Assembly: GCF_000367365.1 (NCBI RefSeq)
Contig: NZ_BARF01000081.1
Span: 124,001-188,000 of the forward strand
DNA length: 64,000 nucleotides
From: Streptomyces prunicolor NBRC 13075
GTDB lineage: Bacteria > Actinomycetota > Actinomycetes > Streptomycetales > Streptomycetaceae
Direction of reading: 5' to 3'
Shown here: positions 26,839-35,660 of the stretch, piece after piece
How positions within the stretch are numbered: the stretch's first letter is position 1
Layout: each line of letters begins with the position of its first letter
The notes under the pieces: model-generated
Told to the model about the DNA's origin: nothing
Databases searched by the model: none
Seen by the model: only the letters and a program-made list of their open reading frames with translations
Made by a program: the position numbers and the translations under genes

Positions 26839-26970
26839 GGAGCTTTCGGCGGGCTCGGTGACTGATCTTGCGTGGCTATGGCGTGAGCGGGTCGGGGCGG
26901 GCCTTGCGGTCGGTTCGTGCCGCGTCGAATCGCCGTCGTGCGGGTGACCTGACTGCGCCCTATTTGATCG

Positions 26971-27020
26971 CCTCTTATAACTTGCCGCTCACATGCCGCG
27001 AATGTATAGTCTTAAGAGTC
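26971..27020 (+). promoter_or_regulatory. TCTTAAGA-bracketed promoter, site E
   Basis: -35 TTGCCG (26982-26987), 17-bp spacer, -10 TATAGT (27005-27010). The upstream palindrome is degenerate (TCTTATAA), the downstream one perfect; centres are still 37 bp apart. Drives the gene at 27046 with a ~29-nt leader. Confidence 0.85.
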
Positions 27021-27045
27021 ATCTAGGTTTGAGGAGACGCCCACC

Positions 27046-27465
27046 GTGCCGCACCTGCTGTTCCCCGACGAGGAGTTCCCCTTTGCCGCGCTGCCCAGCT
27101 GGCCCGAGGACGACTACACCGGCGACGGCACCGACTGGGCGCGGGAACTGCCCGTCGGGTGGCACGCCGTCTACTCGTGGGGAACGGAGGGCTGGGACCT
27201 CGGCAGCGTGCCGTACGAGGTCGTCGCACACCTCGACGACGTCCTGGACATCATCTGGGGCCTCGCCCTCTACGTCGAAGGTGACGTCACCGTTCGAGCT
27301 TTCGGCTCCCGCGCGGCCCGCGACGCCGCGACCGACGAACTCGCCCTCGGCGCCTGGCTGTCGCAGAAGAACGGCCCGCGTGAGGGCCTGCCCGTCCGGA
27401 ACACCTCGGCTGTCGGCATCCCCGCCCGATTCCGCGGTCCCTACCGTCCAAACCAGCAGAACTGA
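27046..27465 (+). CDS. Hypothetical acidic protein, 139 aa
   Basis: Acidic protein with many Trp and Asp residues (DEEFPFAALPSWPEDDYTGDG). Unrecognised. GTG start behind GAGGAG. It is the first gene of the plus-strand group under promoter E, followed closely by a helix-turn-helix protein and further small genes. Confidence 0.7.
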   Translation: MPHLLFPDEEFPFAALPSWPEDDYTGDGTDWARELPVGWHAVYSWGTEGWDLGSVPYEVVAHLDDVLDIIWGLALYVEGDVTVRAFGSRAARDAATDELALGAWLSQKNGPREGLPVRNTSAVGIPARFRGPYRPNQQN

Positions 27466-27516
27466 CTCTGGTCCGTACGGAAGCCCGACCGTCGTGCATC
27501 ACCATGAGGAGACCTT

Positions 27517-27765
27517 GTGACTACCACGCCCCTCACTTTGGCGTCCAGGTGTACGACGGCCGACCGGATCCGGGATCTGGCCGCGCGCCGGGCGACGCTC
27601 GGCCGCCCCCTCGCCCATCAGCACCTTGCTGCGATCCTCGACGGCACCCGCGAGCCGAGCTCGCTCGACGTCGCGCTGATCGCCATCGAGGCCGATGTCC
27701 TGGTCGAACTCCTCCTGGGCAAGAGCCCCCGCCGCCAGCTCCTCGTCGAAGCCGACTTCTGGTGA
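27517..27765 (+). CDS. Small XRE-like helix-turn-helix protein
   Basis: 82 residues. The segment LGRPLAHQHLAAILDGTREPSSLDVALIAIEADVLVELLLG follows the spacing of an XRE helix-turn-helix (recognition helix followed by the usual G-x-x-x-P-S turn). GTG start with GAGGAG 7 bp upstream. It lies within the promoter-E group and is a second candidate for the regulator that binds the TCTTAAGA sites. Resembles small plasmid/phage Cro-like proteins. Confidence 0.6.
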   Translation: MTTTPLTLASRCTTADRIRDLAARRATLGRPLAHQHLAAILDGTREPSSLDVALIAIEADVLVELLLGKSPRRQLLVEADFW

Positions 27766-27815
27766 CGGACCCATCGCCCACCCTGTTCCTATCCCGCGTA
27801 TGTGAGGACGACGTC

Positions 27816-27986
27816 GTGCACACCAAGATGATGACGTGTCAGGGCCTGCGCCGCTTCGACTGCTGCCCGGGCCACAATCCGCGTTCCTACAAGCACGGGC
27901 GCGAACGCGCTCGTGAGGAGCGCGAGTGGCGACGCGACGCGACCCTCGATGCCGAGTACGAGACCGCGGCCTGCCGATCGTCGTGA
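27816..27986 (+). CDS. Small basic Cys-containing protein, 56 aa
   Basis: GTG 27816 with GAGGAC upstream, then TCQGLRRFDCCPGHNPRSYK and a highly charged tail. Three Cys and a His could coordinate a metal. Tightly spaced between two small genes; unknown function. Confidence 0.5.
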   Translation: MHTKMMTCQGLRRFDCCPGHNPRSYKHGRERAREEREWRRDATLDAEYETAACRSS

Positions 27987-28084
27987 CTGCCGTGCTCCGC
28001 CGGGAGCGGTCGGTCCCCGCACGCGGAACCGGCTTGCAGCCAATCTGTCCTCAACTGCTCACCGAACAAAGGAGAATGTCGCTC

Positions 28085-28642
28085 GTGTATGACGACAGGC
28101 CCACCGTGGCCGTGGACGTCCGGGCCCTGGAGATCGACGGCCACGCCGGCCTCGCACAGGTCCCCAGAGACCACCTGCTGCGCCTTGAAGAGGACACCCT
28201 CGGGATGGAGGCCGGGATGCTGCGCACTGGTTGGACGTACGGCAAGGGGTCCTACCCCTGCACGCTGCGGGACCTGGAGCCCGTGGAGCTCGACAGCGTC
28301 GAGACCCTCATCGCCGGGGGAACGCCCGTTCACGACGCCCGCCGCGCGCCCGACTGGCGCGGCGACTTCCCCGTCCTCGTCCAGGGCCTGCGCCTGAGCG
28401 AGCTGCGCGAGATCCTCGCCGACATTGATCTGCCCGCCGACGCGATCGTCGCCATCCGGGCCGCCGACTACCCCAGTTCCGGCATCGGTTCACCTGCGTC
28501 TGTCCGCGTCGAGGCCGGCTACTACCAGCCTGACCCCGCCAGCGGTACCTCGGGCTGGGCGTTCGGCGGGCCTATCGACTTCGGGGAGGATGGCGGCATC
28601 CCGCCCCACCTGTTGGCGCTGGTGCTTAGTCCCACCCACTGA
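28085..28642 (+). CDS. Hypothetical protein, 185 aa
   Basis: Unrecognised protein (VAVDVRALEIDGHAGLAQVP, then LRLSELREILADIDLPADA). AAAGGAG lies 10 bp before GTG 28085 but only 1 bp before an in-frame ATG at 28076, so the GTG is preferred. Probably the last gene of the promoter-E group; promoter F follows 25 bp after its stop. Confidence 0.65.
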   Translation: MYDDRPTVAVDVRALEIDGHAGLAQVPRDHLLRLEEDTLGMEAGMLRTGWTYGKGSYPCTLRDLEPVELDSVETLIAGGTPVHDARRAPDWRGDFPVLVQGLRLSELREILADIDLPADAIVAIRAADYPSSGIGSPASVRVEAGYYQPDPASGTSGWAFGGPIDFGEDGGIPPHLLALVLSPTH

Positions 28643-28667
28643 CGTGGATGCTGCCCATTCCCTGATC

Positions 28668-28718
28668 GTCTCTTAAGACTTGCGATCCTCGCGCCCTGTG
28701 TGTATAGTCTTAAGAGTC
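28668..28718 (+). promoter_or_regulatory. TCTTAAGA-bracketed promoter, site F
   Basis: -35 TTGCGA (28680-28685), 17-bp spacer, -10 TATAGT (28703-28708), two perfect palindromes. Drives the 71-residue gene at 28747 with a ~32-nt leader. Confidence 0.9.
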
Positions 28719-28746
28719 ATCAAGGTTGTTGGGAAGGGACCGTTTC

Positions 28747-28962
28747 ATGAAGCAGAAGACCGGCGAGCCGGAGTTGGACATGGCGGACGCGACCGGGCAG
28801 ATCGAGTCCCTGCTGGGGATGATCGACCGGCTGATGGCCGGGACGTTTACGGCCGCTGTTGGGCTGGTGGCGGAGGACCAGGCCCAGATGGTTGAGTCCC
28901 TCTACGCCCGGGTTGGCCACTTGTCGGCAGGCATCATCCGTGCCCGGGCGCAGGTGCAGTAG
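28747..28962 (+). CDS. Small helical protein, 71 aa
   Basis: Mostly alpha-helical (GQIESLLGMIDRLMAGTFTA, then EDQAQMVESLYARVGHLSAGIIRARAQ). The heptad-like pattern suggests oligomerisation. ATG behind GGGAAGGGA. A monocistronic regulon gene closed by a terminator. Function unknown. Confidence 0.65.
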   Translation: MKQKTGEPELDMADATGQIESLLGMIDRLMAGTFTAAVGLVAEDQAQMVESLYARVGHLSAGIIRARAQVQ

Positions 28963-28967
28963 CCGCC

Positions 28968-28994
28968 CGACGGCGCCCTTGCCGGGCGCCGTCG
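28968..28994 (+). terminator. Terminator after the 71-aa gene
   Basis: 11-bp perfect stem CGACGGCGCCC with loop TTGCC, starting 5 bp after the stop codon. Confidence 0.75.
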
Positions 28995-29085
28995 CCTTAG
29001 TTCATCACCTGCGCCAGCCACGCCGCAGTCCGCAGCGCGCTGCTCCAGAGCAGAACCCACTCCCATCGACGAGGAGCCCCCTTTC

Positions 29086-29307
29086 GTGTCATCACCCGCA
29101 ATCACCCTGCCCTTCTGCAAGTTCTGTCGGCGGGCGCTGGTCAGTCCTTCCTCCCCGGGAGAGAGCGAGCCCTACTTCGACCTCGCGCCGGGTGAGCAGG
29201 CCCCGCCGTGCGCGCCGGGGCACGACCATGAGGCCGTAATTTGGGCCGATGTGGCCGAAGAGGACGCAGGATGCGAGCTGCCCCTCGCCATGGACGGTCG
29301 CTCCTGA
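29086..29307 (+). CDS. Small protein with CxxC, 73 aa
   Basis: LPFCKFCRRALVSPSSPGE and a later CAPGHDH offer Cys/His metal ligands. GTG start. The stop overlaps the next ATG (TGATG), so the two are translationally coupled. No family recognised. Confidence 0.6.
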   Translation: MSSPAITLPFCKFCRRALVSPSSPGESEPYFDLAPGEQAPPCAPGHDHEAVIWADVAEEDAGCELPLAMDGRS

Positions 29308-29690
29308 TGCGCCTTGCTGACTTGCCTCCGGGAACCGTCATCATGACCGGCTCCGTTGTCACCGCCGTCGAGGCCCGCGAACTGCACGATGGCGACCTCC
29401 TCTCCATCGGCGGCACCACGGTCACCGTGACCGGAACCGAAGACCACGACCTCCCGGGCATGGCACGCCTCCCCGTCAGCTACCACCCGTACGGCAGCGA
29501 GACCGTCCGCTCCGAGCGGTGGACTCTCCCTGCGACGACCCGCCTCACCCCGCAGCAGCTTCTGCGCCCCGACCGCATCGACTGCACCGTGTGTGAGCCC
29601 GGCACCAACAGCCACAACGTCATGGTCGACCGTGTGACCGAGGGCTGGGTCCAAGCCTGGGTCTGCCGCACGCATCTCCAGCTGGCGTAG
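29307..29690 (+). CDS. Hypothetical protein, 127 aa
   Basis: Beta-rich protein (GTVIMTGSVVTAVEARELHD, GGTTVTVTGTEDH) ending in DCTVCEPGTNSHNVMVDRVTEGWVQAWVCRTHLQ, with a CxxC and a CxxH that may bind zinc. Coupled to the preceding 73-aa gene. Unknown function. Confidence 0.6.
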   Translation: MRLADLPPGTVIMTGSVVTAVEARELHDGDLLSIGGTTVTVTGTEDHDLPGMARLPVSYHPYGSETVRSERWTLPATTRLTPQQLLRPDRIDCTVCEPGTNSHNVMVDRVTEGWVQAWVCRTHLQLA

Positions 29691-29832
29691 GCCTCTGGCC
29701 CCGCTCTGGCCATCCATGGCGCCGGGGAGATGGCCCCTTTCGCGCTGAGTGCCCGACCGGCGGACACGCGCCCGCCGCCATCGTCCCGCCGCCTGGAAGG
29801 GAGGGACGGATCCCGACTCTCTGGAGAACCTC

Positions 29833-30027
29833 GTGCCCGCCTGCAAGACCCCCTCCCACCGGCCTCTCTGGGTCGTAGTCCAGCGCAAGTGCCACCACTC
29901 GGCGTTCAATGGGTACCGGTTCACGCCTTCGCCCTACTCTCGGGTGGAGTGCACCTCACCGGCCTGTAGCGCGGCGTGGCGAACGAAGGCGGCGTATGTC
30001 GACCGTCTGCCTGACGCTCGCCGGTAG
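29833..30027 (+). CDS. Small Cys/His-rich protein, 64 aa
   Basis: GTG with GGAG upstream. Contains KCHHSAFNGYRFTPSP, VECTSPACSAAWRTKAAY and four Cys arranged as C, C-HH, C and C, consistent with a compact zinc knuckle. Typical of accessory actinobacterial DNA. Function unknown. Confidence 0.5.
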   Translation: MPACKTPSHRPLWVVVQRKCHHSAFNGYRFTPSPYSRVECTSPACSAAWRTKAAYVDRLPDARR

Positions 30028-30236
30028 CCCTGCCAGCTGGCACTGCCGGCGACATCCGTGCTTGGGACGACCGGGTTGCCTCGATCGCCGCACGAGTGCG
30101 AGCAGGGACCGACCGTCCGTCTCTTGGCCATGGGCGGACCCGCTATGGCGGCGCCGCCGTCCTCGCTACAGTGGCCCGGATGCCTGCCGGTTCGTTGCCG
30201 GCGCTTCGCGCGGTTGAGGAAGAGGAGCGTCCTCTG

Positions 30237-30491
30237 GTGAGTTTGCAGACCGCAGCCCGGTGGTGGGCGTTTATCGACGACCGGCTCGACGAGCGGATGC
30301 GCGCGCAGTATCCGGAGGGTCTCGACGCCTACCAGGCCGACTGGCGCGCCGCCCACTCCCTCGTGCAAGACCATGCCCACGGGGTCGCGTGCGGCGACGA
30401 CGATCAGGCCGCTCACGTCCTGCTGCGACTGCGAGAGGTCGCGGCCGACTGGGACGGCCACCCTGATCACCCTGACCGCGCCGCCGCATAG
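30237..30491 (+). CDS. Hypothetical helical protein, 84 aa
   Basis: Helical acidic protein (TAARWWAFIDDRLDERMRAQ, then AAHVLLRLREVAADWDGHPDH). GTG 30237 has GAGGAG upstream; an in-frame ATG at 30180 would add 19 residues. Convergent with the gene ending at 30539. Confidence 0.6.
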   Translation: MSLQTAARWWAFIDDRLDERMRAQYPEGLDAYQADWRAAHSLVQDHAHGVACGDDDQAAHVLLRLREVAADWDGHPDHPDRAAA

Positions 30492-30538
30492 ATACCGCCG
30501 ATCCGTCACTGGCCTCCGCAAGCGCACACCCGAGGGAC

Positions 30539-31519
30539 TCACCGGGGCGAGCTGGGGGCGGCGTGGCGATGGGCGTCCTCCCCGACGTGCTGGCTCTGCT
30601 CCGATGACGGGTCCCGCGGCCTTGGGCGGGGAAGGCGCCAGCGGCCGGCCCGGTACCGGGCTGGCGTGTTGTATCCGGGCCGCGGCGGGTTGAGGGTCCG
30701 GACCATGGCGCAGTCGGGCGTGAAGGTCAGCGTCACCTTCTGGCCGGTCACCGTGATCGCGCCGGGACCGATGCTCACAGTCCCCTTGGTCGGGGCGCGC
30801 AGCAGTTTGTCGACGACACCGCGCATCGCCGCAGCCCGCTTCTCAGGGGGGACCTCCCGGAAGAAAGGTGAGTTCAGCGCATCGGCGTGGAAGACCACGT
30901 AGGGACGTCGCCCCGTCCGCCGGATGACGTCCTCGTCAGTGATGAGGCGCCGGAGGCGTGGCACGGGGACGGCACGCCCCTCCCAGTCGTAGGCCCGGTC
31001 ACCGGGGAGCAACGGCCAGGTCGGCTCCGGCGGCGGCTTCGGGGAGCGCTCCTGCTTCCGGCGCTCCTCAGCCAGCTCCTGGAGTCGGCGACGCTCGGCG
31101 ACATCTTGCTGGCGTTGGCGACGTTCGGAGACATCCTCCAGCAGTTCCTCGAGCGGAGTCCGGCTTGGCCGGTCGTACCAGGAGGTCCGCGGCCCGCGGT
31201 AAGCGACGACGCGCGCGTCCGGCATGGCGAGGAGGAAGGCGTAGGACCCGTCGTGGTGGTGGCTGAGGGCCACGAGGCTGCCGCCGTCGGGGGAGCGGGA
31301 GAGCCTGCCCGTCATCAGGATGCGCTCAAGGAACTGGCGGATCTGCCGGTCGCCGGTCGCGTCCGAGACGATGTACGCCGACATGTAGGCCCGCAGCGCC
31401 TCTGGTGCGATCTGCGCGCCGGCAACGAGTGCGCGTGCGTCCTGTGAGCTGAGCCAATCGCCAGCCGCCCAGCCCTGCGGGGCCCGCCCCGCAGGATGAA
31501 ACGGGGAGCGGTGAACCAT
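30539..31519 (-). CDS. Orphan protein, 326 aa, downstream of duplicated leader (left)
   Basis: Unrecognised protein. The N-terminal globular part is followed by a highly charged coiled-coil-like stretch (ERRQRQQDVAERRRLQELAE), a C-terminal alpha/beta part (RRPYVVFHADALNSPFFREV) and a basic tail. ATG 31519 is preferred because it lies 1 bp outside the 214-bp inverted repeat that also precedes the ParA-like gene on the other strand; the frame remains open through that repeat, so a longer form cannot be excluded. The divergent partner is at 32435. Confidence 0.65.
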   Translation of the reverse strand: MVHRSPFHPAGRAPQGWAAGDWLSSQDARALVAGAQIAPEALRAYMSAYIVSDATGDRQIRQFLERILMTGRLSRSPDGGSLVALSHHHDGSYAFLLAMPDARVVAYRGPRTSWYDRPSRTPLEELLEDVSERRQRQQDVAERRRLQELAEERRKQERSPKPPPEPTWPLLPGDRAYDWEGRAVPVPRLRRLITDEDVIRRTGRRPYVVFHADALNSPFFREVPPEKRAAAMRGVVDKLLRAPTKGTVSIGPGAITVTGQKVTLTFTPDCAMVRTLNPPRPGYNTPARYRAGRWRLPRPRPRDPSSEQSQHVGEDAHRHAAPSSPR

Positions 31520-31520
31520 G

Positions 31521-31734
31521 TCGGACCTATCCGCGGCGCGACACCCCGGACCGGCACGCCGGCAGACGACGAAAGCTGTGTACACGACCGGGAGGTCGTG
31601 TTGCCTGACGGGGTGATGCACCACCTTTCCGCCGTACACGCTTCCGGGTCCGGGCCGGTCAACGCGGGGCAGGGGGCAGCAGGTACTGCCGGGCGACACC
31701 ATACCCGCCTGCACCCGCCGAACGGTACGAAACC
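31521..31734 (-). repeat. 214-bp inverted repeat, left copy (leader of the 326-aa gene)
   Basis: Reverse complement of 32219-32432, with no mismatch found by eye. It ends 1 bp before the start codon of the minus-strand gene. It contains an internal operator-like palindrome ACACGACC, GGGA, GGTCGTGT (31582-31601) overlapping GTGTACAC. Confidence 0.9.
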
Positions 31735-32218
31735 AGTGACAGGGAGTGGCGATCCGGGGCGCAGGGGCATCGCCTCGCATAGAGCCTTGGCCGTCGCCTT
31801 GGGGTCCCCTCGCCGCGCCGTGATGCACGGATGCTCGCCTCCAAGGCCGCCATCAGATCCCGCGGAGGCTCACTCCCGGGCCCCTCCAGGGTCTCTAGCT
31901 GTCTGCCTTCGGTCAGAGCTGCAACCAACTGGTCCAGGGCCTCGGTGTAGTCGTCGCGCACAGCGCGCAGGTCGTGCCCCTCAGATGACGGAGACGGACA
32001 CGATGTTCCTCCGTGGCCGGGCTGGCCATCACGGCACACAGACCACTCCGACCTCGATGGTCATCGTGATCGCCATGTCTCCATGGGCCTCCGTGCCGCC
32101 GTCGCCGCACCCCGGTGAACTGTCCCACAGAGCGCAAGCCGGACCGGCTCAGAACAGCCCGCACGAGGCATCGCCCTGCTGTTCTGCCACGCTCGAACGA
32201 CCTGTATACGCGGGAACC
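31735..32218. other. 484-bp spacer between the inverted repeats
   Basis: A minus-strand frame (GTG 32039, running into the left repeat) contains a plausible coding stretch, RAVRDDYTEALDQLVAALTE followed by MAALEASIRAS, but has no clear ribosome site. It may be a small gene or remnant. Nothing else is seen. Confidence 0.35.
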
Positions 32219-32432
32219 GGTTTCGTACCGTTCGGCGGGTGCAGGCGGGTATGGTGTCGCCCGGCAGTACCTGCTGCCCCCTGCCCCGCGTTGACCGGCC
32301 CGGACCCGGAAGCGTGTACGGCGGAAAGGTGGTGCATCACCCCGTCAGGCAACACGACCTCCCGGTCGTGTACACAGCTTTCGTCGTCTGCCGGCGTGCC
32401 GGTCCGGGGTGTCGCGCCGCGGATAGGTCCGA
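32219..32432 (+). repeat. 214-bp inverted repeat, right copy (leader of ParA-like gene)
   Basis: Exact inverted counterpart of 31521-31734; ends 2 bp before the start codon at 32435. The mirrored operator-like palindrome is at 32352-32371. The two divergent genes therefore have identical promoters and leaders. Confidence 0.9.
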
Positions 32433-32434
32433 TC

Positions 32435-34624
32435 ATGATGTCCGCCGAGGGCAAGGCCGCGCGTATGCGCAGGGCCTACACCGGCGAGCCGAAAGCGGCC
32501 GCTCTCCACTTCTACCGGCAGGCCGGCATGCGCTTCGGCCTAGTCCCGGACGCCGTCGATACCGGTCAGCAGAGTCTGGAGGCGCTACTGTTCCAAACGC
32601 TGGCGCACCCCGGCCTGTTCGTCGAGGGATCCGCCGACCCCGGCTCGGTGTGGGGACTCTCCGGCGCCAGTCCGTACCCGGACCGCCTTACGCTGTGGCC
32701 GGCGCCCGGACAGGCAGCCAGTCTCCTCGCACGCTGGTTGCCCATCCGCACCCGGGCCGGAGACTTGGGCGGCATCCCTGGACTACGGGCCGCCGCGCTC
32801 TCGGCACGGCCCCGGGACACTCTCACCCTCGCACTCGCCGGCCAGCGCGCCCATGTCGAGCTTCGGGCAGAGCCTCATGCCCTCCAGGAAGCCGCTGACC
32901 TCGTGCGCGGCGCGGGACTCGACGTTCTGTGGGACGCGGATACCGCCTCTCGAACAGAGAGCGAGGCACTCAGCAGCATCCTGTCCGAGCTGTCTGTCTC
33001 CCAGACCGTGCTCTGGAGCCGTGCCCTGCGGCGCTTGGGCCTGGCACGCGACGCCTTCGCCGCCTGGCGGCAAAGGGACCCGATCGAGGCGGAACTCGAA
33101 GGCCCGCACCCCACACGCATCGCCGCGAGGCCGAGCGGGCCCACGGTCGCGTTGCGGGGCGTGGTGGCGGTGCTCTCCAGTGACGGCCGCGGCGGACGTG
33201 GCTGCACCACAGCCAGCTACATGCTCGCCGCGGCTGCGGCCGTCGGCGGCGCAAGGGTGGGGATCTTTGCCGGCGACGACCCTTCGAACCTTCCACGCCT
33301 GCTCGGTCTGGGCCATGCTCCCTTCACGGGTTGGCGCGATGCCTCCAGCCAGCTGGGTGGCGACCATCACCTTCAGGTAGCGGTCCTGGCGGAGAGCACG
33401 ACCGGGGCCGCAGAGCAACTTGCCGCCGCGCGCGCCGAGTTCGACGTCCTGGTGGTCGACGTCGGCAACGCCTTCCAACATCCCGGCCTGGCCGCTCAGG
33501 CCGATGCCGTCGTCGTCCTGGCTCCGGACCAGGTCCCCTGGTACGACGACGAGATCATCGACGAGCGCTCGCCCCGGGTACAGATCTGGTCTCACCTCAC
33601 GAGCCTCAATCAGCAGGAGTGGTCCTCACGCCGCCCTGGGCCAGAGTTGTTCGTCTCCCTTGACGAGGCTTTCGCCCAGTACGTCGTGTGGCGCGCCGAC
33701 CAGGAGGGCATCACCCTGCCGCGGGAAGGTGATGCCGACGCCAGACCGTGGGACGGCGAAGCCGACCGGCCGGGCGGCAGCACGGCCGATCCGGAGAACG
33801 AGAACGAGCCGGAGATGGACGCCGACCAGGTCGGGGACGATTGGGACGACGAACTCGACCTTGATGGTGAGGATGAGGAAGAGGACGGGTGGGTCGAGCC
33901 GTACGACCCTGAAGCCAGCGACGACGTCGAGGACTTCTGGGCCTTCGGTTCCGTTGGCGGAAGCGCCTGGACCACGTTGCCGCCAGAGGACAAGGCCCCC
34001 CACCTCGGCACGTGGCGGACCGACTTCCTGCAGATCCTCGCGCCGGAAGGCGAGCGGCGCCACCCAGAGGCATGGCCGGACGTCATGGCTGACTGGGCTG
34101 AACGAAGCCGAGTGCGGAACCTCCAACGCGTTCCTGCTGGATTCCTGAGCCGCGCGGAGCAGGCCGCCGCTCAGGAGCAGATGGTCGCGGCGGACACCGA
34201 GAAGTCGCTCCAGCGCTGGGACGAGGAGCTGTGGCAACGGGAAAGTGCGGCGTGGCTGGCAGCCAACGCCGAGCTTCGGGACGACGTCGGCCATGCCGAG
34301 GACGACCAGATCTGGACGCTGCACCACCCGCGGCCGTCGGTGGAAGTGGCCGCGGAACTTCGCAGCCTGGTACGAAGCGCCCCCTTAGGCCGACCGATCG
34401 TATATGCGGTGACCCAGCCACGTGAGGACCTCGACCGGCACCTGCTGGAACAGGTGGGAATCGCTCTGCAGCGGGAGCAGGGGATCGACGCCCTCACCGT
34501 CATCCCGCGGCACATGGCGCTGCGATCGTGGGTGCGGACCGGCCGCGTCGAACCTCCCGCACTGGCGATCGGCTGGACGCTGGCCGAAGCTACGCTCGAC
34601 GCCCTGGAACACCGGGACTCGTGA
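32435..34624 (+). CDS. ParA/MinD-like protein with degenerate P-loop
   Basis: 729-residue protein. An N-terminal ~240-residue region of unknown fold is followed by a ParA-like core: VVAVLSSDGRGGRGCTTASY near 245-262 in place of a deviant Walker A, ARVGIFAGDDPSNL for the switch strand, and FDVLVVDVGN as Walker B. The P-loop lysines are replaced by Arg, so nucleotide hydrolysis is uncertain. A very acidic linker (EDEEEDGWVEPYD) separates this from a C-terminal domain. ATG-ATG start directly after the 214-bp repeat. Possible roles are partition or positioning, or secretion-associated ATPase. Confidence 0.65.
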   Translation: MMSAEGKAARMRRAYTGEPKAAALHFYRQAGMRFGLVPDAVDTGQQSLEALLFQTLAHPGLFVEGSADPGSVWGLSGASPYPDRLTLWPAPGQAASLLARWLPIRTRAGDLGGIPGLRAAALSARPRDTLTLALAGQRAHVELRAEPHALQEAADLVRGAGLDVLWDADTASRTESEALSSILSELSVSQTVLWSRALRRLGLARDAFAAWRQRDPIEAELEGPHPTRIAARPSGPTVALRGVVAVLSSDGRGGRGCTTASYMLAAAAAVGGARVGIFAGDDPSNLPRLLGLGHAPFTGWRDASSQLGGDHHLQVAVLAESTTGAAEQLAAARAEFDVLVVDVGNAFQHPGLAAQADAVVVLAPDQVPWYDDEIIDERSPRVQIWSHLTSLNQQEWSSRRPGPELFVSLDEAFAQYVVWRADQEGITLPREGDADARPWDGEADRPGGSTADPENENEPEMDADQVGDDWDDELDLDGEDEEEDGWVEPYDPEASDDVEDFWAFGSVGGSAWTTLPPEDKAPHLGTWRTDFLQILAPEGERRHPEAWPDVMADWAERSRVRNLQRVPAGFLSRAEQAAAQEQMVAADTEKSLQRWDEELWQRESAAWLAANAELRDDVGHAEDDQIWTLHHPRPSVEVAAELRSLVRSAPLGRPIVYAVTQPREDLDRHLLEQVGIALQREQGIDALTVIPRHMALRSWVRTGRVEPPALAIGWTLAEATLDALEHRDS

Positions 34625-34959
34625 AGCAGGCCCGCGTGTCGGCTCCTGGGTGCACCCGGCCGCCCGTGTGTGCGGCTGGGTGCGCTCAGGGCTTGATGCC
34701 AGCCGCCTTCCACGCCGTCGCCAACTGAACAGGGTCGCGCAGAGAGGTCCATCAGTGTTCCTCCCCGCTCCGGTGGGCCCAGGCTCGATCAGCGTGCGCC
34801 GATGACCAGGTCGGCCACGACTTGATGCCGAAGCTGGCCACGCTGCCGAGTACGGGGACGGTCAGGTCTGCCTCGGAGTTGCCGTCCAGGAACGCCGGGA
34901 CCTCGGCCGCGGCCAGGCCGACGGCATGTCCCGTCGTACCGGCCGGACCTGCGTGACCC
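34625..34959. other. Gene-free stretch with possible coding remnant
   Basis: A minus-strand frame encodes GHAVGLAAAEVPAFLDGNSE and VPVLGSVASFGIKSWPTW without a start codon; it could be the 3' remnant of a gene truncated by the neighbouring one. Otherwise nothing. Confidence 0.3.
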
Positions 34960-35463
34960 TCAGGGGGAGTGCTCGATGGGTACCACGGTCCAGTCGCCGC
35001 CGGGCTCGCGGCGGTGCATCAGCCGACCGGTGAACGGGGTGAAATGGTCGTACTTCTCGGCGAGTTCGTTCTGCTGCTTGATGCCGTCCAGGGCCTTCTC
35101 GCGGCTCTCGTAGGCGGTGGAGTACGCGCCGCCGTCCCAGTCGACGCCCGGGTGCAGGGCCCAGAGCAGGTGCTGCTCGCCGCGTTCCTTCTGCTCGCGC
35201 TGGTGTGCGGTCCACAGCCGGTCGACCTCATCCCAGCCGGTCTGTTCCTGCCAGGTGTCCATCGCCTGCTCGTGGTCGTCGACCAGCCGCCTCAGGGGGC
35301 GCGGGTCGTCGTCCTCGGCGATGGCCTTCAGCTCTGCGGTCTCGAACTCCGGTGCATATTCCTCGGCGGCGTACTCGTAGCCCTCGTTTTCGATCTTCCA
35401 GGTGAAGCCGCGGAGTTCCATCCAGTCGTAAAGGGTGAATCCGGCGGGAAGGGGCAGGGCCAT
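34960..35463 (-). CDS. Acidic hypothetical protein under promoter G, 167 aa
   Basis: Glu/Asp/Trp-rich protein (FTLYDWMELRGFTWKIENEG, then HPGVDWDGGAYSTAYESREKALDG). No family recognised. ATG 35463 is behind GGAG and about 60 nt downstream of the predicted start of promoter G. Its composition (acidic, rich in Trp and Tyr) resembles the other first genes of the regulon at 27046 and 28085, though no sequence similarity is obvious. Confidence 0.75.
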   Translation of the reverse strand: MALPLPAGFTLYDWMELRGFTWKIENEGYEYAAEEYAPEFETAELKAIAEDDDPRPLRRLVDDHEQAMDTWQEQTGWDEVDRLWTAHQREQKERGEQHLLWALHPGVDWDGGAYSTAYESREKALDGIKQQNELAEKYDHFTPFTGRLMHRREPGGDWTVVPIEHSP

Positions 35464-35518
35464 GCGGTGGGGTTCTCCTGTACGGGTTGTTGGGGGCGGC
35501 GCAGACCTCAACATCTGC

Positions 35519-35569
35519 GTCTCTTAAGACTATATAGCTTGGGGTGGATGAATGCAAGTCTTAAGAGTC
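35519..35569 (-). promoter_or_regulatory. TCTTAAGA-bracketed promoter, site G
   Basis: Minus strand: -35 TTGCAT (35552-35557), 17-bp spacer, -10 TATAGT (35529-35534), two perfect TCTTAAGA palindromes. Drives the gene at 35463. Confidence 0.9.
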
Positions 35570-35660
35570 GACTGGGGTTTCTGTTGCACGTGAAGACGAT
35601 GCGACCGTGAGGTTCGCGCGTATGAAGGAACCTATGCGGCAGCGCTGTTGCCTGTCCGGT

